Made by a program: the position numbers and the translations under genes | The notes under the pieces: generated by a model | What the model saw: the letters and a program-made list of their open reading frames with translations, nothing else | Told to the model about the DNA's origin: nothing | Database searches by the model: none | Origin: Rhodobacteraceae bacterium F11138 | Lineage (GTDB): Bacteria; Pseudomonadota; Alphaproteobacteria; Rhodobacterales; Rhodobacteraceae | Assembly: GCA_016521575.1 (NCBI GenBank) | Contig: JAEKDP010000002.1 | Location: forward strand, 62,001 to 126,000 | Direction: 5' to 3' | DNA length: 64,000 bases | Shown: positions 1 to 8,459 of the stretch, piece after piece | How positions within the stretch are numbered: the stretch's first letter is position 1 | Layout: each line of letters starts with the position of its first letter

Positions 1-2450
1 CTTTCCAGATCACCTGAGATGGGTGTGCCGAACATGGGCTCATCCAACTTCACGACGCCGTCTTCATCCAGCAGCATCAGGCCCATGGCATCGACTTTCT
101 CCTGGCCGGTCGGCTCGGAGCCCACGGTCAGAACCAAGGTGGTTTCCTTGATCTCGCCGGTATCGAAATCGGGTCCGCTGACGACCATGCGCAACTCGCG
201 GCCCGGTTTGGCGGTGTCCAGCCGTTGTACAAGTTCTGTCGGCTCGATCTGCTGATAGGGCGGTTGAAGCCGGTTCATCAGGAAGTCCGGGCGGAACAGC
301 GCAAAGGCGATCAGGATCAAGGCGACGCTTTCATAGATCCGGTTCTTGGTCAGGAACCAGCCCATTGTACCCGCGGTGAAGATCAGGATCGCGATGGTCG
401 CCATGACAAAGACCAGTATCCCCTGCAACCATGTCACGTCGATCAGCAGCAAGTCGGTGTTGAAGATAAACACAAACGGCAAGGCAACGGTCCGCAGGCT
501 GTAGAAAAAGGCGATGAAGCCGGTCTTGATCGCATCCCCGCCGGACACGGCGGCGGCGGCAAAACTGGCCAGCCCGACAGGCGGGGTCACATCCGCCATG
601 ATCCCGAAATAGAACACGAACAGATGCACCGCGATCAGTGGCACGATCAGCCCCGACTGCGCCCCCAGCTCGACAACGACCCCGGCCATCAGGGAGCTGA
701 CCACGATATAATTCGCGGTGGTCGGCAGCCCCATGCCCAGGACCAGCGACAACAGCCCGACCATGACCAGCATCAGGATAAGGTTGCCGCCGGACATGAA
801 CTCGACCAGATCGGCCATCACCTGCCCGACACCGGTCAGGGTGACGGTGCCGACGATCACGCCCGCCGTGGCGGTGGCCAGGGCGATGCCGATCATGTTG
901 CGCGCGCCGTCGATCAGGCCTTGCCACAGGTCGGCCACCCCGGACATGAAGGTTTCCCCCATGTTGGTCTGGCCCCGAAAGATCGCCTTGAGCGGCTTTT
1001 GGGTCAGCAGGATGACAAAGAGCAGCGTTGTCGCCCAATAGGCCGACAGACCGGGTGATTTCTGTTCGATCATCAGGAAATAGACCAGAACGATGATCGG
1101 CAGCAGATAGTACAGCCCGGCCCGGTAGATCTCGCTGACGACGGGCAGTTCGACCTCTTCTGCATTGGGATCGTCCGGCACCAGGTCATCCACCCCGGCC
1201 GCCAACCAGAGCAGCACCAGATAGGCCAGAAGAACCAATGCGGACAACACAAGCCCCGAAGCCCCCGGCATCAGCGTCACGACCGCCTTGACCGGGTATT
1301 GCACCCCATAGCACAACAGCGCGAAGCCCGCGAAAAACGCGGCCATTCCGCCAATGGTTCGGCCCATCGACACCACCCGGTTGCCCAGCGTCGGCATGTT
1401 CCGCTTCACCGCTTCCAGATGAACGATATAGACCAGCGCAATGTAGGAAATCGTTGCCGGCAGGAAGGCGTGGGTGATGACCTCGACATAGGAGATGCCG
1501 ACATATTCCACCATCAGAAAGGCCGCCGCCCCCATAACCGGGGGCATGATCTGACCGTTCACCGAACTGGCCACCTCGACCGATCCGGCCTGTTCCGACG
1601 AAAAGCCAACCCGCTTCATCAGCGGGATGGTGAATGTGCCGGTGGTGACCACGTTGGCGATGGAAGACCCCGAAATCAGCCCCGTCGCCGCAGAACCGAC
1701 CACGGCCGCCTTGGCCGGTCCGCCCTTGAGATGCCCCAGAGCGCCAAAAGCCATCTTGATGAAATAGTTCCCTGCCCCGGCCTTGTCCAGAAGCGCCCCG
1801 AACAGCACGAACAGGAAGACGAATTTGGTCGAAACCCCCAGAGCGATGCCGAACACCCCTTCAGAGGTGATCCACATATGGCTCATCGCCTTTTGCAGGC
1901 TGGCGCCTTTCCAGCGTATGACCTCGGGTATCCAGGACGATGAGCCAAAGAACACATAAAGCATGAAAATCGAGGCAATGATCGCCATTGCCGGGCCAAG
2001 CGCCCGTCTGGCCGCTTCGAACAGCAGGATAAGACCGGCCAGCGCGAACCACATATCGGTCTTGTCCGCCAAACCGCCCGAGTTCACAATTTTTTCGTAG
2101 AAAATATACCCATAGAGCGCCAGAAAGACGCCTGCGATGCTCATGATCCAGTCCTGGATCGGAATTCGGTCGCGGGGGCTGGATTTCAGCGCGGGATAGG
2201 CGGCGAAAGCCAGGAACATGGCAAAGGCCAGATGGACCTGACGCGAATTGTTTATCACGCTGCCGGGCAGCAGCACGTTGGACAGGGGCGACGCCAGAAC
2301 GACCTGAAACAAGGACCAGATGACGGCAACGATTGCCAGGAACAAGCCGACGTTTCCGGTCGGGTTGCGCGCACCTGAATCCGAGGACGATACAAGTTCC
2401 TGCAGTTCCTCTTCGGAAAGGGCGCGATTGCCCTGAGATTCTGAAGCCAT
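1..2450 (-). CDS. TRAP transporter fused permease (4TM/12TM, TAXI type), partial
   Basis: Reading the minus strand from the ATG at 2450 gives an open frame of more than 810 codons with no stop before the window edge, so the C-terminus is missing. The product begins MASESQGNRALSEEELQ and is almost wholly hydrophobic. It carries DctM-like stretches such as GSAATGLISGSSIANVVTTG (from about 1705 to 1646) and GMGLPTTANYIVV (near 740-700). Such single-chain permeases merge the DctQ and DctM parts and work with TAXI binding proteins, in which a sodium gradient drives uptake of organic acids. The binding-protein gene lies 106 bp upstream on the same strand and fits this. The hydrophilic stretch encoded near the left edge (EPTELVQRLDTAKPGREL and onward) looks like the DUF3394 extension of some fused permeases. 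The substrate cannot be told from sequence. Confidence 0.93.
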   Translation of the reverse strand, partial: MASESQGNRALSEEELQELVSSSDSGARNPTGNVGLFLAIVAVIWSLFQVVLASPLSNVLLPGSVINNSRQVHLAFAMFLAFAAYPALKSSPRDRIPIQDWIMSIAGVFLALYGYIFYEKIVNSGGLADKTDMWFALAGLILLFEAARRALGPAMAIIASIFMLYVFFGSSSWIPEVIRWKGASLQKAMSHMWITSEGVFGIALGVSTKFVFLFVLFGALLDKAGAGNYFIKMAFGALGHLKGGPAKAAVVGSAATGLISGSSIANVVTTGTFTIPLMKRVGFSSEQAGSVEVASSVNGQIMPPVMGAAAFLMVEYVGISYVEVITHAFLPATISYIALVYIVHLEAVKRNMPTLGNRVVSMGRTIGGMAAFFAGFALLCYGVQYPVKAVVTLMPGASGLVLSALVLLAYLVLLWLAAGVDDLVPDDPNAEEVELPVVSEIYRAGLYYLLPIIVLVYFLMIEQKSPGLSAYWATTLLFVILLTQKPLKAIFRGQTNMGETFMSGVADLWQGLIDGARNMIGIALATATAGVIVGTVTLTGVGQVMADLVEFMSGGNLILMLVMVGLLSLVLGMGLPTTANYIVVSSLMAGVVVELGAQSGLIVPLIAVHLFVFYFGIMADVTPPVGLASFAAAAVSGGDAIKTGFIAFFYSLRTVALPFVFIFNTDLLLIDVTWLQGILVFVMATIAILIFTAGTMGWFLTKNRIYESVALILIAFALFRPDFLMNRLQPPYQQIEPTELVQRLDTAKPGRELRMVVSGPDFDTGEIKETTLVLTVGSEPTGQEKVDAMGLMLLDEDGVVKLDEPMFGTPISGDLE

Positions 2451-2556
2451 AAATCATCTCCCTGTCCGACCACGTTTGCCGCAGCCTGTTTTCTGTGCCC
2501 ATCACTGGGCGTTGCCGGGGCGCGATCAGGCGCCCCGGCACTGGCGATGGTCGAGT

Positions 2557-3528
2557 TTACTCGATCCAGCCTTGCTCTTTGTAGTACTTGGCCGCGCCCG
2601 GATGCAGAGGTGCCGACAGACCGTCCTTGGCCATTTCCTCGGGCTTCAGATTGGCAAAGGCCGGGTGCAGTTTCTGGAACGCGTCAAAGTTTTCGAACAC
2701 GGCGGACACCACGGTATAGACCGCCTCATCCGAAACCTGATCGGACGACACCAGTGTCGCACCGACACCGAAAGTCGTCACATCATCGTCGCTGCCACGG
2801 TACATGCCGCCGGGGATGGTCGCTTTGCGATAATAGGGATTCTCGTCGATCAGTTCCTGGATTTCGGGTCCGTCCACATTCACCAGAACGCTGTCACAGG
2901 CGGTTGTTGCCTCCTGAATCGTTCCCGACGGGTGGCCGACCGTGAACACGATGGCATCAACCTGGTTGTCACAAAGCGCGGCGGATTGCTCGGCCGGTTT
3001 CAGCTCGGCGGCCAGCGCGAAATCGTCCGTGGTCCAACCTTTCTTGTCCATCACGATCTCGAAGGTGCCACGCGCACCGGATCCCGGATTGCCCAGGTTC
3101 ACACGTTTGCCCTTGAGATCGTCGAATGTCTTGATGCCGCTGTCGGCGCGGGCCACGACGGTGAACGGCTCAGGGTGGATCGAGAAAACCGCACGCAGGC
3201 CTTCAAACGGCCCGTCAGCTTCGAAATTGTCGGACGAGCCGTTGAACGCATGGTACTGCCAGTCCGATTGTGCGACGCCGAACTCAAGCTCGCCGGCGCG
3301 AATCGTCTTGATGTTGTAGACCGACCCGCCGGTCGACTCGACCGAGCAGCGCACGCCGTGTTCCTTACGGCCCTTGTTGACCAGTCGGCAGATCGCGCCG
3401 CCGGTCGGGTAATACACACCGGTGACGCCGCCAGTGCCGATGGTGATGAATTCCTCGGCATGGGCCGCAGGGGCCATGAACGCCGCGGTGACCAAAGCGC
3501 CCAGGGCCAATTTGGTTTGATGTATCAT
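2557..3528 (-). CDS. TAXI family TRAP transporter solute-binding protein
   Basis: A 323-residue periplasmic binding protein of the TAXI class. It starts MIHQTKLALGALVTAAFM, a signal peptide cut near AHA-EE, followed by the family-typical ITIGTGGVTGVYYPTGGAICRLVN. I chose the ATG at 3528 because GGGAG lies just upstream and the signal peptide then sits at the N-terminus; an in-frame ATG 19 codons earlier would put a charged stretch in front of it. The fused TRAP permease follows on the same strand, so the two form one uptake system. TAXI proteins with known ligands bind glutamate or other small acids, but nothing here fixes the substrate. Two palindromic sites lie upstream. Confidence 0.95.
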   Translation of the reverse strand: MIHQTKLALGALVTAAFMAPAAHAEEFITIGTGGVTGVYYPTGGAICRLVNKGRKEHGVRCSVESTGGSVYNIKTIRAGELEFGVAQSDWQYHAFNGSSDNFEADGPFEGLRAVFSIHPEPFTVVARADSGIKTFDDLKGKRVNLGNPGSGARGTFEIVMDKKGWTTDDFALAAELKPAEQSAALCDNQVDAIVFTVGHPSGTIQEATTACDSVLVNVDGPEIQELIDENPYYRKATIPGGMYRGSDDDVTTFGVGATLVSSDQVSDEAVYTVVSAVFENFDAFQKLHPAFANLKPEEMAKDGLSAPLHPGAAKYYKEQGWIE

Positions 3529-3569
3529 ATGGTGTCTCCCATTCGTTGACTCGTTTAATGCCACAAAGA

Positions 3570-3584
3570 TGTCCGGACCGGACA
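3570..3584. promoter_or_regulatory. 15-bp perfect palindrome upstream of the TAXI gene
   Basis: TGTCCGGACCGGACA is a perfect inverted repeat around one central base, 41 bp upstream of the TAXI start codon. It is flanked by direct repeats of CACAAAG at 3562-3568 and 3583-3589. The position in the 5' leader or promoter suits a repressor site. The regulator is unknown and no regulator gene is adjacent. Confidence 0.45.
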
Positions 3585-3678
3585 CAAAGGGCGCGGCACG
3601 ACCGGCTCCGCCAGAGCGCCGTTTTCTTCCGTTCTATCAGAGATTTATTCGCCTTAGACAGCCCCCCTGCAGTGTCGC

Positions 3679-3707
3679 AGCGTTCCATTGGTTAACCAGC
3701 TTGTCAA
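3679..3707 (-). promoter_or_regulatory. Candidate TAXI-TRAP promoter with a TGGTTAACCA operator in the spacer
   Basis: On the minus strand TTGACA (3707-3702) resembles a -35 box. Four bases on, inside the expected spacer, is the perfect 10-bp palindrome TGGTTAACCA (3698-3689). The -10 region is poor. TGGT-N-ACCA symmetry is typical of sites for FadR-type GntR repressors, which often control TRAP transporters in this group. This part is inference. The remainder of the 312-bp gap at 3529-3840 shows no open frame I would support. Confidence 0.4.
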
Positions 3708-3840
3708 GTCCGCTGACCGTTCCCGCGCGATTGGCTTGGCACATCCCGGAACCTTCGCGAACCGCCTGGAAACACGCGGTCGCGGTCGCGAAAACAGCGA
3801 CGGCGCGCGAATGCGAAAGGCCGGGATGCACGGGGGCACA

Positions 3841-5217
3841 CTACTTGACGATGATTTCGGGCCCCATGAACGTATTTGGCAGATAGGTGCTGATGACCGG
3901 CACATAGGTCACGATGATCAGGAACACGAACAGGACCGCCATGAATGGCAGCGCGGCCCGCACGACCCGCATCATCGGCATTCCCGCCACGCCGGACGTC
4001 ACGAACAGGTTCAGCCCGACCGGGGGCGTGATCATCCCGATCTCCATGTTCACCACCATGATGATGCCCAGATGAATGGGGTCGATTCCCAGTTCGATCG
4101 CGATGGGAAACACCAGCGGCGCCACGATCACGATCAGCCCCGAGGGTTCCATGAACTGCCCGCCGATCAACAGGATCACGTTGACAACGATCAGAAACCC
4201 CACCGCCCCGAACCCGGCAGCCAGCATCGAGCCCGCGATCTGCTGCGGGATCTGTTCATCCGTCAGCACATGCTTCAGGATCAGGGCATTGGCAATGATG
4301 AACATCAGGGTGACGGTCAGCTTGCCTGCCTCAAACAGCGTATCGCGGGTATCGCGATGGAAGAATGCGGTGATCAGGGCGATCGGCTTGTCCAGCAGAG
4401 TCAGGTTGCGCCCGCCCTCTGCACCGGCGAGCGGCCCCATGTCGCGATAGACGAAGCTGGAAATCAGGAAAGCATAGACCGCCGCGACCGCTGCCGCCTC
4501 GGTCGGCGTGAATATACCGCCGTAGATTCCCCCCAGGATGATCACGATCAGAAACAGACCCCATCCCGCGTCCCTTCCGGACGCAAAGACCTCGCCCCAG
4601 CCCAGCCAGTCCCCCTTGGGCAGGTTTCTGACCTTGGCGATGGCGTAGATGGTGAACATCAGCATGCTGCCCGCCAGCAATCCCGGAATGACCCCGGCCA
4701 GGAACATCCGCCCCACCGACACATCCGTGGCGCTGGCATAAACGACCATGACGATGCTGGGCGGGATCAGGATACCCAGGGTTCCGGCGTTGGCGATCAC
4801 CCCGGCGGCAAAATCCTTGGAATACCCGACCTGGCGCATACCCGCGATGACGATCGATCCGATGGCGACCACGGTGGCCGGGGACGATCCGGACAGCGCC
4901 GCGAACAGCATGCAGGCAAAGACCCCCGCAATGGCCAGCCCGCCCGGAAAATGCCCGACGATGGCGATGGCGAAACGGATGATCCGCCTGGCGACCCCGC
5001 CCGTTGACATGAAGCTGGAGGCCAGAACAAAGAATGGAATGGCCAGCAACGTGTAATGCCCCGCCATGGCCTGAAACAGGGTCTGTGCGATCGACGCCAG
5101 GGACGTGTCGCTGAGCACCAGAAGAAACAGGACCGACGACATGCCCAGGCTGATCGCGATCGGTACACCGATCAGCATCAGCCCGATGACCATCAGGAAG
5201 AGAACGGCAACTTCCAT
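3841..5217 (-). CDS. dctM: TRAP transporter large permease subunit DctM
   Basis: This 458-residue protein is hydrophobic throughout and matches the DctM family in length and pattern: MEVAVLFLMVIGLMLIGVPI at the N-terminus, ALSGSSPATVVAIGS in the first half and ITPPVGLNLFVTSGVAG near the C-terminus. DctM forms the sodium-coupled translocation path. The gene starts 4 bp after the dctQ stop and follows dctP, giving the order dctP-dctQ-dctM on the minus strand. A signature for C4-dicarboxylates cannot be read from the permease alone; that assignment comes from DctP and the linked DctB/DctD pair. Confidence 0.96.
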   Translation of the reverse strand: MEVAVLFLMVIGLMLIGVPIAISLGMSSVLFLLVLSDTSLASIAQTLFQAMAGHYTLLAIPFFVLASSFMSTGGVARRIIRFAIAIVGHFPGGLAIAGVFACMLFAALSGSSPATVVAIGSIVIAGMRQVGYSKDFAAGVIANAGTLGILIPPSIVMVVYASATDVSVGRMFLAGVIPGLLAGSMLMFTIYAIAKVRNLPKGDWLGWGEVFASGRDAGWGLFLIVIILGGIYGGIFTPTEAAAVAAVYAFLISSFVYRDMGPLAGAEGGRNLTLLDKPIALITAFFHRDTRDTLFEAGKLTVTLMFIIANALILKHVLTDEQIPQQIAGSMLAAGFGAVGFLIVVNVILLIGGQFMEPSGLIVIVAPLVFPIAIELGIDPIHLGIIMVVNMEIGMITPPVGLNLFVTSGVAGMPMMRVVRAALPFMAVLFVFLIIVTYVPVISTYLPNTFMGPEIIVK

Positions 5218-5221
5218 GGAC

Positions 5222-5902
5222 TCAGTCCCCCTTGTTCATGTGGCTGACCTCGGCCACGGCATCTTCGGCCTCGTGGCTGACAATCAGCCCCCTGGCTTCG
5301 CCACGCGCGATGCGCAACGTCGCCTGGACCATGCGAAACAACAACATGGCCATACCGACGGGCAGGATGGCATAGGGGATGAAACGCGGCAGTTTTTCGT
5401 AATGCTCGCCTTCGTTCATGATCGGTTCGATCCAGCGCAGCCATTCGGGAAACGGGATATCCACGACCTCGTACCACGCCTGATCGCGCGAATTCGCGAA
5501 ACCGGTCGGGAACCATCGCCCGGTGGTCGCATCCAGCCCGGCAAACGGTGCCCAATAATCCCAGGCCCCTTTCAGCAGCAACAGGGCATAGGCGATACAG
5601 ATCGCCGCCGCCGCCAGCGCCAGAACCCTGCGCAATGCGGGCGACAGAAGATTGACCACGGCATCGACGCCAAGATGGGCCGTCACCTTGATCCCATAGC
5701 TGATCCCGAACAGCACCAGCCAGGCAAACAGGAAAGACGTCGCCTCGAGGCCCCAGATCAGCCCGATATTGAAGCCATAGCGCAGGACGACGTTGACGAA
5801 AGTCACAAGGGTCATCAACCCCAGAAGCAGCGCAATGGCCGTTTCCTCGAATTCATTCACCAGCCGGCCCAGCATGGTGTCGGATACGTGTTTGGACGAC
5901 AT
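5222..5902 (-). CDS. dctQ: TRAP transporter small permease subunit DctQ
   Basis: The DctQ-like small membrane subunit has 226 residues if it starts at MSSKHVSDTML. I prefer this ATG because AAGGATCGGGGG lies just upstream; an alternative ATG nine codons earlier has no clear ribosome site. Four hydrophobic segments are visible, and the first two (ALLLGLMTLVTFVNVVLRYG, then FLFAWLVLFGISYGIK) are typical of the family. It is longer than the usual 160-180 residues because of a soluble loop near residues 120-170, as seen in some dicarboxylate systems. It pairs with DctM directly downstream. Confidence 0.94.
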   Translation of the reverse strand: MSSKHVSDTMLGRLVNEFEETAIALLLGLMTLVTFVNVVLRYGFNIGLIWGLEATSFLFAWLVLFGISYGIKVTAHLGVDAVVNLLSPALRRVLALAAAAICIAYALLLLKGAWDYWAPFAGLDATTGRWFPTGFANSRDQAWYEVVDIPFPEWLRWIEPIMNEGEHYEKLPRFIPYAILPVGMAMLLFRMVQATLRIARGEARGLIVSHEAEDAVAEVSHMNKGD

Positions 5903-5976
5903 GGTGGCAGCCCCCGATCCTTGGAACATGACGGATCCGGCCCTGTGGGGTCGAATCCGTACCCTGTCAGGGCAAC

Positions 5977-6978
5977 TCAGTCAGGCGAGTTGAACGATTG
6001 TGCGGCCTCGATGTTGTCCGCGCCCACGTCGCTTTCGAACTGCGCCCAGACCGGTTTCATCGCTTGCACCCAGGCCGCGCGCTGCTCGGGTGTCAGTTCG
6101 CGAATGACCCCGCCCGCATCCAGGATCGCCTGGCGCGCCGCCGCGTCCACTTCGCCCACCGCGGCATTGCGGGATTCGGTGACCTCTTGCACGATGGTGC
6201 CCAGCTGATCGCGCACCGCATCCGGCAGGCTGTCCCACCAGTCGGTTGACGTCACAAGCATATAGTCCAGCACCCCGTGATTGGTTTCCGTGGTGCCATC
6301 CTGGACTTCAAAGAACTTCTGGCCGTAGATGTTGGACCAGGTGTTTTCCTGGCCATCGACAACACCGGTTTGCAGGGCGCCGTATACCTCGGAAAAGGCC
6401 ATCGGCTGCGGGCTGGCCCCCATGGCGGACATCTGGGCCTTCAGCACGTCCGAGTTCTGGACCCGGAATTTCAGGCCGTTCGCATCCTCAGGGGTCAACA
6501 GCGGCGTATTGGCCGACATCTGCTTCATGCCATTGTGCCAGAACCCCAGCCCCAACAATCCGCGCCGGGTCATCGATTCCTTCATCGCCTGACCGGTTTC
6601 AGAATTCTGGAACGCATCGACGGCCTGCATGTCCGTGAACATGAAGGGCAGATCGAAAATGCGGAACACCTTGGTGAACTGCTCGAACTTGGAGAGCGAG
6701 GGCGCGGCGAATTGAACATCGCCCTGCAGCATGGCTTCGAGCACCTGATCATCATTGTAGAGGGTCGAGTTGGGGAACACCTCCATGCACATCGTGCCAT
6801 CCATTTCATCATTGACCCGCTGTTCCAGCAGCGAGGCGGCAATCCCCTTGGGGTGCTTGTCGGTGTTGGTCACATGGGCGAATTTGACCACGATCTCGCC
6901 ATCGTCACAGGCCGCAAACCCCGTGGATGCGGTCATGACCAGGGCAAACGCCGTCGTGGCGGTAAAAAAGGACTTCAT
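5977..6978 (-). CDS. dctP: TRAP transporter substrate-binding protein DctP (C4-dicarboxylate type)
   Basis: This is a 333-residue periplasmic binding protein. It starts MKSFFTATTAFALVMTAS with a signal peptide cut before ACDDGEIVVKFAHV. I chose the ATG at 6978 because GGGAGGAG precedes it. The family core is clear: FAHVTNTDKHPKG, GLKFRVQNSDVLKAQM (with the Arg that binds the ligand carboxylate in this family) and GVVDGQENTWSNIYGQKF. The neighbouring sensor kinase and response regulator resemble DctB/DctD, so malate, fumarate or succinate uptake is likely. A tandem palindromic site lies 205-255 bp upstream of the start. Confidence 0.95.
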   Translation of the reverse strand: MKSFFTATTAFALVMTASTGFAACDDGEIVVKFAHVTNTDKHPKGIAASLLEQRVNDEMDGTMCMEVFPNSTLYNDDQVLEAMLQGDVQFAAPSLSKFEQFTKVFRIFDLPFMFTDMQAVDAFQNSETGQAMKESMTRRGLLGLGFWHNGMKQMSANTPLLTPEDANGLKFRVQNSDVLKAQMSAMGASPQPMAFSEVYGALQTGVVDGQENTWSNIYGQKFFEVQDGTTETNHGVLDYMLVTSTDWWDSLPDAVRDQLGTIVQEVTESRNAAVGEVDAAARQAILDAGGVIRELTPEQRAAWVQAMKPVWAQFESDVGADNIEAAQSFNSPD

Positions 6979-7182
6979 CGGATACTCCTCCCTCAATGTC
7001 AGTCGATCTTGGGGCGGCGCCCCGAATGGGACCGGATTCGGTCCCCCGCACGCAGTGAACCCAAGGACCGCCCTTTGCTCAACAGTTTCCGTGGACGATG
7101 TTCGGCAGGGGGATTTTGTCGCGATATGCCAATTGCTTGAATGTGAAAGCCGATCCGAGCGGGCGCACCATTGCGTCGGGTT

Positions 7183-7232
7183 TGTGCGAAATTCCGCACA
7201 TCGATTTGCCGACCTGTGCGGAAAACCACACA
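7183..7232. promoter_or_regulatory. Tandem palindromes upstream of dctP: candidate DctD-like binding sites
   Basis: Two 18-bp sites share one layout: TGTGCGAAATTCCGCACA at 7183-7200 (perfect 6-bp arms) and TGTGCGGAAAACCACACA at 7215-7232 (one mismatch). Their centres are 32 bp apart, close to three helical turns, so both lie on one DNA face. They sit at the far end of the gap upstream of dctP, against the 3' end of the regulator gene. No -24/-12 sigma-54 promoter is visible between them and dctP. Confidence 0.65.
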
Positions 7233-7235
7233 GTT

Positions 7236-8459
7236 CTACCGCCGGAAGTCCTCGGGCTGGATGCCGTATTTTGCCAGTTTGTCGTAAAATGTCTTGCGCG
7301 GCAGCTTCAGGGCGCGGGCCGCGCGCGAAGCATGGCCATTCTGCCGCCCCAGCGCCGCTATCAGCAACGAGCGTTCAACCCGCGCCATCTGCTCGGCAAG
7401 CCCGAGATCCGCGGCTTCAAAGACGTCCTCGGGCATGCCCAGAACGAACCGCATGGCCGCGCTCATCAGTGAACGCGCATTGCCCGGCCAATCCTGGGCA
7501 ATCAGGGCCGACAGATGGTCCGGAGTGATATCCGGAGCAGCCAGCCCGGCCTGCTCGCTGGCCTGTTCGACATATCGCCGGAACAGGGCGGGAATATCTT
7601 CCGGACGTTCGGACAAGGCGGGGATGCGGACGGTCGTGGCCTGAAGCCGGTAAAACAGATCACCGTTCATAGTGGTTTCATTCAGCGCAGCCGTGCTGCC
7701 GGCCAGCACCCGCGTATCGCTGCCTGCTTCCAGCGTCTCCAGCAGGGCGATCTGCGTATCCGCCGGCATTTTTCCGACTTCATCCAGATACAGGCTGCCC
7801 CCGGCTGCGGCTTTCAGCGCCTTTCCCAGCCCGAACCGATCGAGTCCGGTGGCGGCGCGTTTCTCGAACGCCTTGCTGGCCCGGGACGAGCACAGATGTA
7901 TCACCTCGGCCACTTTGGGCACTCCGCTGCCGGGGGGGCCGCTGACCAGAACGGCGGTTTCCGCCTGCGCCAGCAGCCGAACGCGCGCGCGCAACGCCTG
8001 AACCAAATCCGAAGTGCCAAAGATCAGCCGCGCCGCAGCATCCCCGGTTTCCGCCAGCTCGCGTTCCGCGCGCAACGTCAACACCGCATGCCGCGCTGCC
8101 AGCGCCCGGGACAGGACCGCAATCAGATCGGCCGGGGCGCAAGGCTTTTCCAGAAAGTCGAAGGCCCCCTGCTCCATCGCGGTCACGGCCATCGGAATAT
8201 CGCCTTCGCCAGTCAGCAAAACCACAGGCAGGTCGGGGTCCACGTCCCGCGCATAATGCAGCAAATGGAAACCGTCCCGGCCGGGCATCCGAATATCGGA
8301 CAGGATCACCCCGGCAAAATCCCGCGTGATGCAGTCCTTTGCCGCCACGAAAGATCCGACGGGCAAGGCGTGCAGATCCGCCAGATCAAGCGTCTGCACC
8401 AGGGCTTCGCGCACCGCGATGTCATCGTCCACCAACAGGATCTGCTTCGGGTTGCTCAT
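7236..8459 (-). CDS. dctD: DctD-like response regulator with a reduced AAA+ domain
   Basis: A 407-residue response regulator starting MSNPKQILLVDDD. The receiver domain is intact: D11/D12, phosphoacceptor D55 in ILSDIRMPG, and K105 in DFLEK. The central domain is sigma-54-activator-like but worn: the Walker A is GPPGSGVPKV (174-183) instead of GESGTGKE, the stretch that should carry GAFTGA is deleted, and Walker B survives as SLYLDEVG. A Fis-type helix-turn-helix closes the protein (about 370-395). I chose the start at 8459 because it overlaps the kinase stop as ATGA; the longer open frame upstream is kinase sequence read in another frame. Loss of GAFTGA argues against sigma-54 contact, as in Rhodobacter NtrC. 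It probably controls dctPQM. Confidence 0.9.
   Translation of the reverse strand: MSNPKQILLVDDDIAVREALVQTLDLADLHALPVGSFVAAKDCITRDFAGVILSDIRMPGRDGFHLLHYARDVDPDLPVVLLTGEGDIPMAVTAMEQGAFDFLEKPCAPADLIAVLSRALAARHAVLTLRAERELAETGDAAARLIFGTSDLVQALRARVRLLAQAETAVLVSGPPGSGVPKVAEVIHLCSSRASKAFEKRAATGLDRFGLGKALKAAAGGSLYLDEVGKMPADTQIALLETLEAGSDTRVLAGSTAALNETTMNGDLFYRLQATTVRIPALSERPEDIPALFRRYVEQASEQAGLAAPDITPDHLSALIAQDWPGNARSLMSAAMRFVLGMPEDVFEAADLGLAEQMARVERSLLIAALGRQNGHASRAARALKLPRKTFYDKLAKYGIQPEDFRR

Noticed and set aside
3688-5007. 439-codon plus-strand frame across dctM
   Set aside because: Antisense of a membrane protein gene; the His/Asp/Gln-rich composition is typical of such shadow frames.
6979-7235. 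Sigma-54 promoter upstream of dctP
   Set aside because: I looked for GG-N10-GC in the TGGCAC-N5-TTGC form on the minus strand and found no convincing match.
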